From DASQDT01 sp036380435 (GTDB lineage Bacteria > Acidobacteriota > Blastocatellia > Pyrinomonadales > Pyrinomonadaceae), in contig DASVES010000215.1 of the NCBI GenBank assembly GCA_036380435.1, positions 1 through 17,068 on the forward strand: a stretch of DNA of 17,068 nt, read 5' to 3'. This document shows positions 1 through 7,629 of this stretch, piece by piece; position 1 is the first letter of the stretch; every line of letters starts with the position of its first letter. A program made the translations under genes and the position numbers. The notes under the pieces are model-generated. The model ran no database searches, was not told the DNA's origin, and worked only from the letters and a program-made list of their open reading frames with translations.

Positions 1-2817
1 GAGCGGCAGACGCAGGACGCGCGCGGCGTCGCCGCTCGCCGGCGAGGAGCTGAAGCCTTTGGCTTCGAGCGAGTCGGCGACCGCCTGACGCGCGGGCCGC
101 AGGCCGATGGTATCGTCGCCGGCCTGCATCGCCTTCGAGAGTTCCGAGAGCGGCTTGTTGTTGGCGTTTAAGGCGTCGGCCACCTTCTTGAGTTGCGCGC
201 GGTGCTCGGCCATCGGCGAAGCGTCCGCCTTGCCCGAGACGAATTGCACGAGCGGGCGAAACTCCTTATCGACGGGGGTGACGCCGATGCCGGTCTTCGA
301 CGTGAAGAGACCTTTGAGCCACGCCATGACGCCGTCGCCGTCCGCGCCCGAGAGGTTCGTCTGCCGCGAGACCTCTTGCAGCAGACTCTCCAGCGGCGAC
401 GTGCTCCCCGAGAGCAGGCGCAAGCTTCGGACGGCGTCCTCTTTGGATTGGAAGTCGCGAATCTTCGTCTCCTGAAGGAAGCGTTGCCAGTGCGCGACGT
501 AGTCGCGGTAGTACATGTTGGCCAGCTCGTCCTTCTTGGCGTCGATGTTCTCGCCGGCGGCGAGGCTGGTACGCATCACCCAATCATCCTTGCGGAACTC
601 GTCGGCGACGGACGACTTCAAACGCTCGGTCAACTCGGTGTGGCCGTCGCGCGTGAAGGCGCCGGGCACCGAGTAGGTGTTGTTGATGACGCCGCCCTCG
701 CGCGCGTTCGGGATGGAGGCGAGCTTGACGGGAAACTTGACGGCGCCGTTGATCTCGGAGGTGATGCGCTTGTAGACGCGGTTGACGACCGGGTAGGCGA
801 CGAGCTTGTTCTGCGCCCCGTCGATGAGCGAGTTGTCGATCTCGGGGTGCGGCGCGTCCTCGCGGCCCGCCTGTGTGGAGAAGTATTCGAGCTGCCGGAT
901 GGAGACCTCGGCGGTGCCAGCGGGCGCGACCTCCTCCCAGTATTCGCGAAGGACTTGCGCGAGAAAGGTCGGCTCCACCTTGTCGGGCTTCGAGAGCATC
1001 AGATACGCCTTGAGCAGGTCGTAGTGTCGGCCGAGATAGTCTTCTTCCGTCGAGGCCGAGGTGGCGGAAGCCAGCGCCGCCTGCGACGACGAGCCGGGGG
1101 TCGCGGCAGGAGAAGGCGTCGGCCGCGTCGTGGCCGTCGTCGCGGGGCCGCCCGTCGGGCCGCTCCTGCCGAACTCGCGCAAGTCTTCTTCCATCTTGGC
1201 GACCGCCGGCTTCAGGAAGCGGTCTTCAATCGCCTCGAAGTAGATGTGGCGGAGGATGGATGGGCTTGCCGGGTCTGACGAGTTGAGCTTGCTGCCCGCG
1301 TAGAGTCCGAAGCGCATCAGGACGGGCGGCGAGTTGCGCTCGTGCTCGTCAAGTTCGGCAAGCACCTCTCGCACGTCCTCGACGGCGCGGAGTTCGTCGG
1401 CCACCTGCGCCTCGGTGGCGCGCCCGCGGCTCGTCGCCTTCCTGATGTCGGTCAGGCGTCGGCCGCGCGCGTCGGCGTCGGCGATCAGACGTTTGTTGGC
1501 GAAGAAGGAGACGACCATCCCGCCGACGAGAAAGAGGAGAAGGGCCGCCAGCGCGCCGAACATGATATTGCGTCGCAGGTGCGGGCTGCGGCGGGCGGCC
1601 TGCGCGGCGGCGACCACGTTGCGGTCGGGCAGCAGCACGTCGCGGAAGAGGCTCTGCGTGAAGTACTCGCCGCCCTGCAACTGCTTGGCCCCGGTGGGGC
1701 CGGCGCCCGCGCTGCTCGTGAAGTAGACGCCGCGCAGGAGCGGGCTTTCGCTGAACGGGTTGGGGCGGAAAAGCGCGGTGGCGAAAGCGCCGAGACGGGC
1801 GCGCGTGCGGCGGAAGCGCCCCGGAAACTTGAAGACGCGCAACTGCGGCTCGGGCTTCGCGCTAACCCCAAGTTGCACCATGCGTCGGCGCAGCAGGCGG
1901 CCGTAGAGATATTCAAACTCCGCGTCGAACTGCGCCTGCGCGCCGTCGCCCTGCGCGAGCGGGAAGGTCGAACCCCACACCTGCGCGCGCTCCGGGGGCG
2001 CGAACGAGTCGAAGAACTCGCCGAAGCCCTCGACGGCGTCCATGTGCGTGAAGACGAGGTAGACGGGGAAGCGCGCGCCGGCGCGGGCCATCGCCTCGTC
2101 GAGTCGCGCGCGCAGCACCTTCGCCTGCTGCTCGATCTGGGCCTCGTTCATCCGCAACAGGTCGGCGGCGTTGGCGGCGAGGACGAAGCCGTCAACGGGC
2201 CGCGTGCGGCGATGGCGCTTAACGGTCTCGATGAGCGCCGCCCACTCGTCGCGCTCCGGCCCCTCGGTCTGGTAGCGGCCCGTGGTGTCGAGCCAGACGG
2301 CCGAGTCTGTCACCTTCCAGTCGCAGTGCTCGGTCGGTCGCACCACTCTCTGCTCGGAGGCGCGCTGGCTGGGCAGGACGTGGAAGTCGAGTCCCGAGGA
2401 GAGCAGGAGCGAGGTCTTGCCGCTGCCGCGCGGGCCGGCGACGACGTACCACGGCAGGGCGTAGGCGGCGTCGGCGCTCGCGCCGCCGGCGAGCTTGCTG
2501 CCGCGCAGCCATTGCACTACTTCCTCAGTCCCGCGCGTCAGCTCCTCGTAAGTGCCCGTGGGCGGCGGCAGCGACTTCGCCCCCTTCCCGCCGTTCTGCG
2601 CCGCGTCGGAGCCGCCGCCGTCTGCGGCGCGCGAGCGGCGGAAGTGTTTGAGGAGCACCCACGCGGGCCACGCCAGCAAGACGAGCGCGACGAGGAGGAT
2701 TTTGACGGGTGTGGAGGCCGGAACCAGAAACAGCACGAGCAGCACCAACAGGCCGACGAGAAAAATCTTCCCGGCGATCAGGAGTGCCGTCTTCACCTGT
2801 GTGCCCGTGGATGACAT
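1..2817 (-). CDS. tssM: T6SS inner-membrane core protein TssM (IcmF family), C-terminus beyond window
   Basis: The ATG is at 2817 and the frame stays open to base 1, giving 939 codons of a protein that continues off the left edge. TssM is the large inner-membrane subunit that, with TssL, forms the T6SS membrane complex reaching across the periplasm. Two hydrophobic helices lie at about residues 10-57. A cytoplasmic GTPase-like domain follows, with Walker A GPRGSGKT (G128-K134, then T) and an IcmF switch motif DTTGRY (D177-Y182). A third membrane helix lies at about 419-440. The periplasmic part then carries a Pro/Thr/Ala/Ser-rich linker at about 546-585 and continues as the IcmF-related region. 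Both nucleotide-binding motifs look intact; some family members lack them. It is the last of the three T6SS genes in transcription order and is preceded by an unusually long 364-nt gap after tssL. Family assignment is firm; only the missing C-terminus is unknown. Confidence 0.95.
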   Translation of the reverse strand, partial: MSSTGTQVKTALLIAGKIFLVGLLVLLVLFLVPASTPVKILLVALVLLAWPAWVLLKHFRRSRAADGGGSDAAQNGGKGAKSLPPPTGTYEELTRGTEEVVQWLRGSKLAGGASADAAYALPWYVVAGPRGSGKTSLLLSSGLDFHVLPSQRASEQRVVRPTEHCDWKVTDSAVWLDTTGRYQTEGPERDEWAALIETVKRHRRTRPVDGFVLAANAADLLRMNEAQIEQQAKVLRARLDEAMARAGARFPVYLVFTHMDAVEGFGEFFDSFAPPERAQVWGSTFPLAQGDGAQAQFDAEFEYLYGRLLRRRMVQLGVSAKPEPQLRVFKFPGRFRRTRARLGAFATALFRPNPFSESPLLRGVYFTSSAGAGPTGAKQLQGGEYFTQSLFRDVLLPDRNVVAAAQAARRSPHLRRNIMFGALAALLLFLVGGMVVSFFANKRLIADADARGRRLTDIRKATSRGRATEAQVADELRAVEDVREVLAELDEHERNSPPVLMRFGLYAGSKLNSSDPASPSILRHIYFEAIEDRFLKPAVAKMEEDLREFGRSGPTGGPATTATTRPTPSPAATPGSSSQAALASATSASTEEDYLGRHYDLLKAYLMLSKPDKVEPTFLAQVLREYWEEVAPAGTAEVSIRQLEYFSTQAGREDAPHPEIDNSLIDGAQNKLVAYPVVNRVYKRITSEINGAVKFPVKLASIPNAREGGVINNTYSVPGAFTRDGHTELTERLKSSVADEFRKDDWVMRTSLAAGENIDAKKDELANMYYRDYVAHWQRFLQETKIRDFQSKEDAVRSLRLLSGSTSPLESLLQEVSRQTNLSGADGDGVMAWLKGLFTSKTGIGVTPVDKEFRPLVQFVSGKADASPMAEHRAQLKKVADALNANNKPLSELSKAMQAGDDTIGLRPARQAVADSLEAKGFSSSPASGDAARVLRLPL

Positions 2818-3181
2818 CGAACTGACGTTACCGCCCCGTGCTCCGTCGCGCTCTAGTGGCCCGCGCCGGCGGCCGGAGACGTGTCCAGATTACTCGAAGG
2901 CTCGGTGTTGAAAACCGCCATCGCGAATTCGGTGAGCGCCGGATGCGCTCCCGCCGAGGAACGTGCGCGCGAGGTTGATGTGGAATCCAACCCAACCGTT
3001 TGGGCGCGGGGCGTGCGTGAATCGCTTGTCGGGTCTTAAAGTGCAATCGGGTAAACGCGGCTTAAGGTTAAATTAAGAAAACGTTAACACTTCTGCGGGT
3101 TGAGCCGGACATTCAAGAAGAAGAACTATGGTGACGGGCATGCTACCTCCCGCCCCGCGCACTGTCAAGAGCGACCCGTTT
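2818..3181 (-). promoter_or_regulatory. 364-nt tssL-tssM gap with AT-rich island, possible tssM promoter
   Basis: No convincing gene is seen here. The short open frames are Arg-rich and look like shadows. Bases about 3050-3090 form an AT-rich island, containing TTAAGG, TTAAATTAAG and GTTAAC, in otherwise GC-rich DNA. On the minus strand this lies about 240-270 nt upstream of the tssM ATG. tssL and tssM are usually close or overlapping, so the gap and the AT island suggest a separate promoter or a leader RNA for tssM. I could not find a clean -35/-10 pair, so this is inference only. Confidence 0.25.
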
Positions 3182-3892
3182 TTACCTTACGATGTTCAGC
3201 TCTCGCTGGAGCAACATGTAGAGCACGAGGTAGGTGAGGAGGGCGAAGACGAGGAGCGCCGGGCCGCCGATCTTGGCCCACAGGGGCCAGCCCGGATCGC
3301 GCGGCGGCTCCGGGTGGTCGGCCGCCTGCCAGTGGCCGGAGAGCGCGTTCGGCTTCAGGCGTCCGGCCGCGCGCAGCCGCTCGGCCACACGGGCAATCGT
3401 CTCCTTCAACTGCTCTTCCAGCAGGTAGACGTTGTACTTGCCCTTGAAGCCGAGAAGCAGGCAGAGATAGTAGAGTTCGATGACCTCGACGTTGGCCTCC
3501 AAATCCTTGAACATCTCTTCGAGCCGGTCGAAGAACACCATGCCCGCCATGTGCTCCTCGAAGTAGACGAGTTGGAGGGGCTGGCCTTCCCACTGCTGGC
3601 GGAGCGGGAAGTTGTGTTTGGGGCTGAGCACGGTCTCATCGACGAAGGCGACGAGGGCGAACTTCACGTCGCGGATGCGGCGCGGGTCGCAGCGCAGTTG
3701 CACGCCGCCCTCTTCGAGCTGCCGCAGCAGGCCGTCCATCACCCCGCGGATGTCGTTCGACGGCTCGATGGCGCCCGAGCGAATCTTCAACACCAGCTCC
3801 AGCACCGGCGCTGACAGATTGATCAGGTCGTTCGTCGTCCGCTGGCGGCGGCGGGCCGCGGCCGCGGCGGGCATCTCGGCGACTGCACTCAT
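3182..3892 (-). CDS. tssL: T6SS membrane protein TssL (DotU/ImpK family)
   Basis: This 236-aa protein is a canonical short TssL. It has an N-terminal cytoplasmic hook domain, with the family-typical segments LINLSAPVLELV, ALVAFVDETVL and LYYLCLLLGFKGKY. A single C-terminal transmembrane helix at about 205-228 precedes a short tail ending LNIVR. TssL binds TssM in the inner membrane and contacts TssK in the cytoplasm. There is no C-terminal OmpA/peptidoglycan-binding domain, so wall contact must come from another protein. I place the start at 3892 (MSAVAEMPA). A longer in-frame start at 3958 would add 22 residues encoded entirely by the palindromic repeat and the short flank next to it, and is unlikely to be real. 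No Shine-Dalgarno sequence is obvious; the nine bases before the ATG read GCGAAGCTT. It lies downstream of tssK across an 86-bp repeat-filled gap. Confidence 0.93.
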   Translation of the reverse strand: MSAVAEMPAAAAARRRQRTTNDLINLSAPVLELVLKIRSGAIEPSNDIRGVMDGLLRQLEEGGVQLRCDPRRIRDVKFALVAFVDETVLSPKHNFPLRQQWEGQPLQLVYFEEHMAGMVFFDRLEEMFKDLEANVEVIELYYLCLLLGFKGKYNVYLLEEQLKETIARVAERLRAAGRLKPNALSGHWQAADHPEPPRDPGWPLWAKIGGPALLVFALLTYLVLYMLLQRELNIVR

Positions 3893-3901
3893 AAGCTTCG
3901 C

Positions 3902-3979
3902 GTGATAAGTGATGAGTGATGAGTGATAAGAAAGAGAAGACAGGTTTTGTCTTATCACTTATCACTCATCACTTATCAC
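3902..3979. repeat. Family A palindrome filling the tssK-tssL gap
   Basis: Two 29-bp arms (3902-3930 and 3951-3979) are reverse complements at 28 of 29 positions. Each is built from TGATAAG/TGATGAG-type units, and the loop is about 20 nt. The outer ends lie 5 nt beyond the tssK stop and 9 nt before the tssL ATG, so the element fills the gap. Near-identical arms recur at 5640, 9083 and 10679. In the mRNA it would form a long hairpin. Confidence 0.9.
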
Positions 3980-3984
3980 CGTCC

Positions 3985-5337
3985 TCATGGTTTGACCGCG
4001 TAGAGTTCGAGCTTCTGGCCGACGAATTCCTGGGGCACGTAGACGGCGACGGTCTTCGAGTTGCGGATGGCTTCCCAGAAGACGCCCTCCTTGCCGAGGT
4101 TGAAGTAGTGGAAGCCGATGCGTGTGGGGATGGGCGCGGGCGGCGGCGAGGCGTGCGACAGCGTCACGCCCGGCAGCCCTGAGCCGATGACGCCGTCGAT
4201 CACGTCGCGCGAGGCGATCTTGACGATGCGCGGCACGCGCTCGATGAGCTGCCCCTCGGGCACCTTGGCGCTCACCCCGAGATAGAACTCCGCCGTGTCG
4301 AGCAGCCGCTCGTCCTGCACGCGGCCGACGTAAACGCTCTCGCGCGTGCTCTCCAGCGGAATCTGTACGGAGCGCGTCGGGATGACGGTCTCCAACAGGC
4401 CGCGCAGCTCGGCGGCCAACTGGCTGAAGGTCGCGTAGAGGTCGGTGTGCTGGTAGTGGACGATCTGCTGCGGCTGGCGCTCGGTCGAGAAGGTCATCAG
4501 CTTGCCGCACAGCTCGGCCATCTCCGTGTAGAGCCGTTCGGGGTGGACGAGACGCGTGCGGAACAGGTGCGCGAGCACGGGGATCGAGGTGTTGACCGTG
4601 TGCAGCAGCCAGAAGACGGCGATCTCGGAGGTGGTGAAGTCGGCGAGCGAAGTGGTGCGCTGGCGCCGCTGATCGCTCATCGAGCTGCTCTTGGCGATCA
4701 GGATTTCGATGATCTGCCGGAGCATCTGGCCGAGCCACGGCGAGGAGGAGACGGACAGCGCCGGCGGGACGTAGTTTGCGTTGTAGGTCAACTGCCCCGT
4801 CGTGGTGCGGCGGACTTCGGCGATCTTGACGGAGTTGTAACCGTCGCGCAGCTCCGAGGCGAACATCAGGCGCAGGTTGGGGCGCGCGAAGGCTAGTTGC
4901 TGCTCGCCCTGCCCCGTCGTTTCGTCCTGCACGGTGGCCGCGTCCTGCCAGTAGCGGACGAACTGGCTGCGCTCGCTGCCGTTCGACTGGAAGTTGGCCG
5001 CGCCGGCTCTCTTGGCGGGGACGGCGAGGTGTACGTCGAGACTTTCGTCGCCGGCCTCGAAATGGTCGCCGACCTGACGCGGGTCGGGGGCGGCGTCCAT
5101 CTGCGGGATGTTGACGACGAGTCCGTCGGGGAGCACGGCCCGGCAGCGCGCGACCTCGCAGAAGCCGTTGGCGATGGCCTCCTGACTGAGCTGCAAGTCG
5201 AGCACGCCCCACTCGTAGGGCGAGAGCGAGGCGAGGCGCGAGTTCAAAAGCTCCTCGTAGTAGTTGTCCCACTGCTGGAAGTGATGAGGGGTCAGAAGCA
5301 TCCCCTCGTTCCAGACGATTTTACGGTACACGCTCAT
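3985..5337 (-). CDS. tssK: T6SS baseplate protein TssK (VasE/ImpJ family)
   Basis: This 450-aa protein matches the usual TssK length. It opens with the family hallmark: VYRKIVWNEGMLLTPHHFQQW begins at residue 3. Other family-like stretches are the segment around SPYEWGVLDLQL, PHHF-proximal WDNYYEELLNSR and the C-terminal FHYFNLGKEGVFWEAI. TssK forms trimers that join the baseplate wedge to the cytoplasmic domains of TssL and TssM. The start at 5337 is supported by this conserved N-terminus. It is the first of the three co-directional T6SS genes here. The usual upstream neighbour, the lipoprotein gene tssJ, is absent from this window. Its place is taken by a 429-nt region with a pseudogene remnant and a palindrome. 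No strong ribosome-binding site is visible just before the ATG. Confidence 0.95.
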   Translation of the reverse strand: MSVYRKIVWNEGMLLTPHHFQQWDNYYEELLNSRLASLSPYEWGVLDLQLSQEAIANGFCEVARCRAVLPDGLVVNIPQMDAAPDPRQVGDHFEAGDESLDVHLAVPAKRAGAANFQSNGSERSQFVRYWQDAATVQDETTGQGEQQLAFARPNLRLMFASELRDGYNSVKIAEVRRTTTGQLTYNANYVPPALSVSSSPWLGQMLRQIIEILIAKSSSMSDQRRQRTTSLADFTTSEIAVFWLLHTVNTSIPVLAHLFRTRLVHPERLYTEMAELCGKLMTFSTERQPQQIVHYQHTDLYATFSQLAAELRGLLETVIPTRSVQIPLESTRESVYVGRVQDERLLDTAEFYLGVSAKVPEGQLIERVPRIVKIASRDVIDGVIGSGLPGVTLSHASPPPAPIPTRIGFHYFNLGKEGVFWEAIRNSKTVAVYVPQEFVGQKLELYAVKP

Positions 5338-5485
5338 AGTTAAAGGGCACGAATCCCCCGCGGCGAGTCTTTGAAGTCCGATGCAAAGGCCGGGGGCGGT
5401 GTGTTCAGGCGACTGCCTTTCGCGGCGGCAAGACGGACTCGGGACAGCGTCAATTTTAAAAACGGAACGTCGAAAATAGTGCGCG
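5338..5485. other. Non-coding part of the tssK upstream region
   Basis: This stretch should hold the tssK promoter on the minus strand. An AT-richer patch at 5450-5480 (TCAATTTTAAAAACGG and AAAATAG) contains, on the minus strand, a TTGACG hexamer that could act as a -35 element. I see no matching -10 at a good distance. No gene is seen. Confidence 0.3.
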
Positions 5486-5643
5486 CGCGGGCGCCAGGCT
5501 GATGTGCCCGATTGTGTTACCTCGCGCCATGTTTGTCAACACACCCCCACGCGACGAGTTCGAGTTCCGATTCAACAATCGGCTTCCGCTGCGCCATCTC
5601 CGCCGACGACGCCCGTCTCAAGACGCTGATGCAAAAGAAGTGA
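5486..5643 (+). pseudogene. Decayed C-terminal remnant of an FGE-sulfatase (SUMF1-like) domain protein
   Basis: The last part (about 5566-5643) reads SDSTIGFRCAISADDARLK and then stops at TGA 5641-5643. IGFRCA is the typical end of FGE-sulfatase domains. Just upstream, in a second frame, about 5523-5577 reads RAMFVNTPPRDEFEFRFNN. In a third frame, about 5486-5527 reads RGRQADVPDCVTSR. Joined, these resemble the usual FGE C-terminal order (RGGSW, then D-P-R-S, then P-R-F, then GFRCA), which would need two frameshifts. No start codon or N-terminal domain remains. The stop codon lies inside the family A repeat, so the repeat marks the edge of the remnant. FGE-domain proteins such as TagR act in the Thr-phosphorylation control of some T6SSs. 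The GFRCA end is what I see clearly; the three-frame reconstruction is inference and could be over-read. Confidence 0.45.
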
Positions 5644-5761
5644 TAAGTGATGAGTGATAAGTGATGAGAAGCTGTTAGCCCTTAGCGATTAGCTAACAGC
5701 CAACAGCTAAGAGCTAACAGCTTCTTTTCTTTCTTATCACTTATCACTCATCACTTATCAC
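5640..5761. repeat. Family A palindrome with nested AGCTAACAGC-type hairpin
   Basis: Outer arms at 5640-5668 and 5733-5761 pair at 28 of 29 positions and are nearly identical to the arms at 3902/3951. The 64-nt interior (5669-5732) is a second repeat type, with GCTGTTAGC/GCTAACAGC motifs pairing with each other. A related interior occurs at 9122-9174. It ends 5 nt beyond the stop of the methyltransferase gene and starts inside the stop codon of the FGE-like remnant. Confidence 0.9.
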
Positions 5762-5766
5762 TAAGT

Positions 5767-7329
5767 TCAGGCGACGAGCAGCGTGCTGTTCGCGAGTCCT
5801 TCCAGACTCCGCTCCAGCCCGGCCGGCAACGCGTCGAGAAGCTGTTCCGGTGTGGGCGCGCCCGCGGCCGCGTCGCCCACGTCGATATCGCCCGAGCGGA
5901 TGCGCGCCGATAGCTCCGCGAGGAGCGCGGCGCGGTCGCGCGTGCCGTCGAGGAGCAGCAGGAGTGCTCGGCCCAGCGCGTCTTTGATGTCCACGTTGGC
6001 GTGGCTCTGAGCGGTGACGAGCGAGCCGTGCCGGAGCTGCGCGCGCGCCAGACCGCTCGCACGGGGCCGCTCGCTCACGCGCGTTACGAAGTTCGGCCGG
6101 TGCGCGTGCAGCTTGACGACGCCCGTCTCGCACGCGTCGAGCAGGATGACGCTGAGCCGCTGCGCGTCCTCTTCCAAAGTACTCTCGTCGCCGTCCGTGC
6201 CGGCGCGCAAGCGCGCCGCCGACAGTAGCTCTCCGAAGCTGACCGACCGCGGCCACGTCTCGCCCATGATTAAGGCCGCGGCCTTGACGAGCGGCGAGTC
6301 GGTCGAGAGCGCGCCGGCCCCGACGCCCCAGAACTCCTCGACCGCCCTCGACCTCACGTCCGGCTCCGCCGACTTCGGACTCAGCGGCGACGACACGTAG
6401 AGTCGGCGCACCACATCCGGCTGACGCTCCTCGGCGCGCTCCACCCCGCGCCGGCACAAAAGCGTCTGTCGAAACCTGCGGCACTTGATGAAGTCCGCGT
6501 ACTGCTCAAGCCGCAGCAGGTCGTCGCCCGCGAGCCGGCGCAGGGCCTCGACCGTCTGGCCCGAGAGCGAGTGTGTCGCCATGTCGGAGTAGTCGGCCTC
6601 GGCGAGATATTGCAAATCGTGCCGGGCGGCGTGCTCGACGAACTCGTGGAAATAGATGGGGGCGTTAACCTCGGACAGATCGTCGTGAAAAAGATGCGCC
6701 GGGAGAAAGCGCCTCACCCTCTCGACTTCTTCCTTGAGCAGAGCGGCGAACGGCTCTGAGCCGTCGAGCGTGCCGGCGAGAGTTTCGAGCAGCCCCTGCG
6801 CGCGCGCGACGCGCTCGGCCGGGTCGCCCGCGTCGCCGGCGTGCCAGAGCATCATCTCGCGCGTCATCCGCCGCAGGTGCCCGCCCGGCAGCACGTTGTA
6901 GCTCACGTAGGCAACCCCGTCAGGCGCGAGATGTTCCCCGCAGATCGACAGCACGCGGTCGCGCACGTCGGGCGGCACCCAAGAATAGACGCCGTGGGCG
7001 ATGACGTAGTCGAACACTCCCGCGTCGGCGGGAAAGTCCACGATGGACATTTGGAGCAGGCGGATGTTCTCAAGACCCATATCGGCGATGATTGCGCGGC
7101 CCTTCTCGACGGGGCGCGCGGCCAGATCGACGCCGACGAAGTGGCTTCCGGGGAAGTTGTAGGCGACCGGGATAAGGTGGCCGCCGTCGCCGCAGCCGAG
7201 TTCGAGCACGCGGCAGCGCTCCAGCGGGGCGGGACTCATGCCGAAGATAAGCGCCTGCGTGGCGAGGCGGTCGGGGTGCGCCTGCGCGAACGAGTGCGAC
7301 GGGTAGAGGACTTCATCGTAGGTGGTCAT
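5767..7329 (-). CDS. SAM-dependent methyltransferase with methyltransferase regulatory domain (PKMT-like)
   Basis: This 520-aa protein has a class I SAM-binding Rossmann fold at the N-terminus. Motif I is VLELGCGDGG at 41-50, and the acidic residue ending strand 2 is D68 in FVGVDLA. A FDYVIAHGVYSWV segment at about 110-120 resembles the post-motif region of this family. A segment at about 215-300 (FHDDLSEVNAPIYFHEFVEHA and following) fits the methyltransferase regulatory domain also seen in rickettsial outer-membrane-protein lysine methyltransferases. The C-terminal 200 residues are helical and less conserved, and probably substrate-recognising. The likely reaction is SAM-dependent methylation of a protein, perhaps lysine; the substrate is unknown. 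It sits between the T6SS genes and the divergent FHA cluster, so a secretion-system or surface-protein substrate is possible but unproven. The family B repeat ends about 11 nt before its ATG. Confidence 0.8.
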   Translation of the reverse strand: MTTYDEVLYPSHSFAQAHPDRLATQALIFGMSPAPLERCRVLELGCGDGGHLIPVAYNFPGSHFVGVDLAARPVEKGRAIIADMGLENIRLLQMSIVDFPADAGVFDYVIAHGVYSWVPPDVRDRVLSICGEHLAPDGVAYVSYNVLPGGHLRRMTREMMLWHAGDAGDPAERVARAQGLLETLAGTLDGSEPFAALLKEEVERVRRFLPAHLFHDDLSEVNAPIYFHEFVEHAARHDLQYLAEADYSDMATHSLSGQTVEALRRLAGDDLLRLEQYADFIKCRRFRQTLLCRRGVERAEERQPDVVRRLYVSSPLSPKSAEPDVRSRAVEEFWGVGAGALSTDSPLVKAAALIMGETWPRSVSFGELLSAARLRAGTDGDESTLEEDAQRLSVILLDACETGVVKLHAHRPNFVTRVSERPRASGLARAQLRHGSLVTAQSHANVDIKDALGRALLLLLDGTRDRAALLAELSARIRSGDIDVGDAAAGAPTPEQLLDALPAGLERSLEGLANSTLLVA

Positions 7330-7340
7330 CTTAAAAGGCC

Positions 7341-7450
7341 GTGAATCGTCAATCGTGAATCGTCAATCGTGAATACAGTTAGAACGTCATTCGACTCTCG
7401 TCGTCACTCGTCAGGCTAAGCGGCATCAACCACGATTGACGATTGACGAT
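7341..7450. repeat. Family B palindrome (CGTCAATCGTGAAT units)
   Basis: The left arm (7341-7374) is a tandem of GTGAATCGTCAATC units. The right arm (7431-7450) is CACGATTGACGATTGACGAT, its inverse. A 23-bp stretch, 7333-7355, running through the AAAAGGCC beside the arm, occurs exactly (inverted) at 16915-16937, 9.6 kb away. Confidence 0.8.
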
Positions 7451-7523
7451 TTTTCATGAGCGCGGCGAGGGTTTCCGAAAGCTCTGCGGGGACGACGCGC
7501 GGAGGCGTTCGCGTTGCGCCGTC

Positions 7524-7551
7524 TTGCCTGCCTGTGTGGTTCGGGTAAAAT
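7524..7551 (+). promoter_or_regulatory. Putative sigma-70-type promoter for the FHA cluster
   Basis: TTGCCT (7524-7529, 4 of 6 to the -35 consensus) and TAAAAT (7546-7551, 5 of 6 to the -10 consensus) are 16 nt apart. TAAAAT is a rare AT-rich hexamer in this GC-rich region. It would give a leader of about 70 nt before the start at 7630. Confidence 0.4.
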
Positions 7552-7629
7552 AGGCGCACGCGACAAGTCGGCCGCAGCAGCAAGTGCGCGACGGTCGCGG
7601 CCGCTGCGGCTACTCCCGCAATCGCCTCC

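Larger units (their letters stand above)
7330..7629. other. Divergent intergenic region between methyltransferase and FHA cluster
   Basis: This 300-nt spacer separates genes transcribed away from each other and must hold promoters for both. It contains the family B repeat (7341-7450) near the methyltransferase start and a promoter-like pair for the plus-strand FHA gene (7524-7551). The open frames crossing it on either strand look like shadows. Confidence 0.6.

Noticed and set aside
193..2814. Long plus-strand open frames of 361 and 490 codons over 193-1278 and 1342-2814
   Set aside because: They are antisense to tssM, whose minus-strand frame has clear family motifs. Their translations are Arg/Ala/Val-rich shadows with no domain.
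2828..3046. 72-codon minus-strand frame in the tssL-tssM gap
   Set aside because: It is Arg/Pro-rich, has no domain or ribosome site, and looks like GC-rich noise.
3962..5272. 436-codon minus-strand frame overlapping tssK
   Set aside because: It is an Arg-rich out-of-frame shadow of tssK, which has the full conserved TssK sequence.
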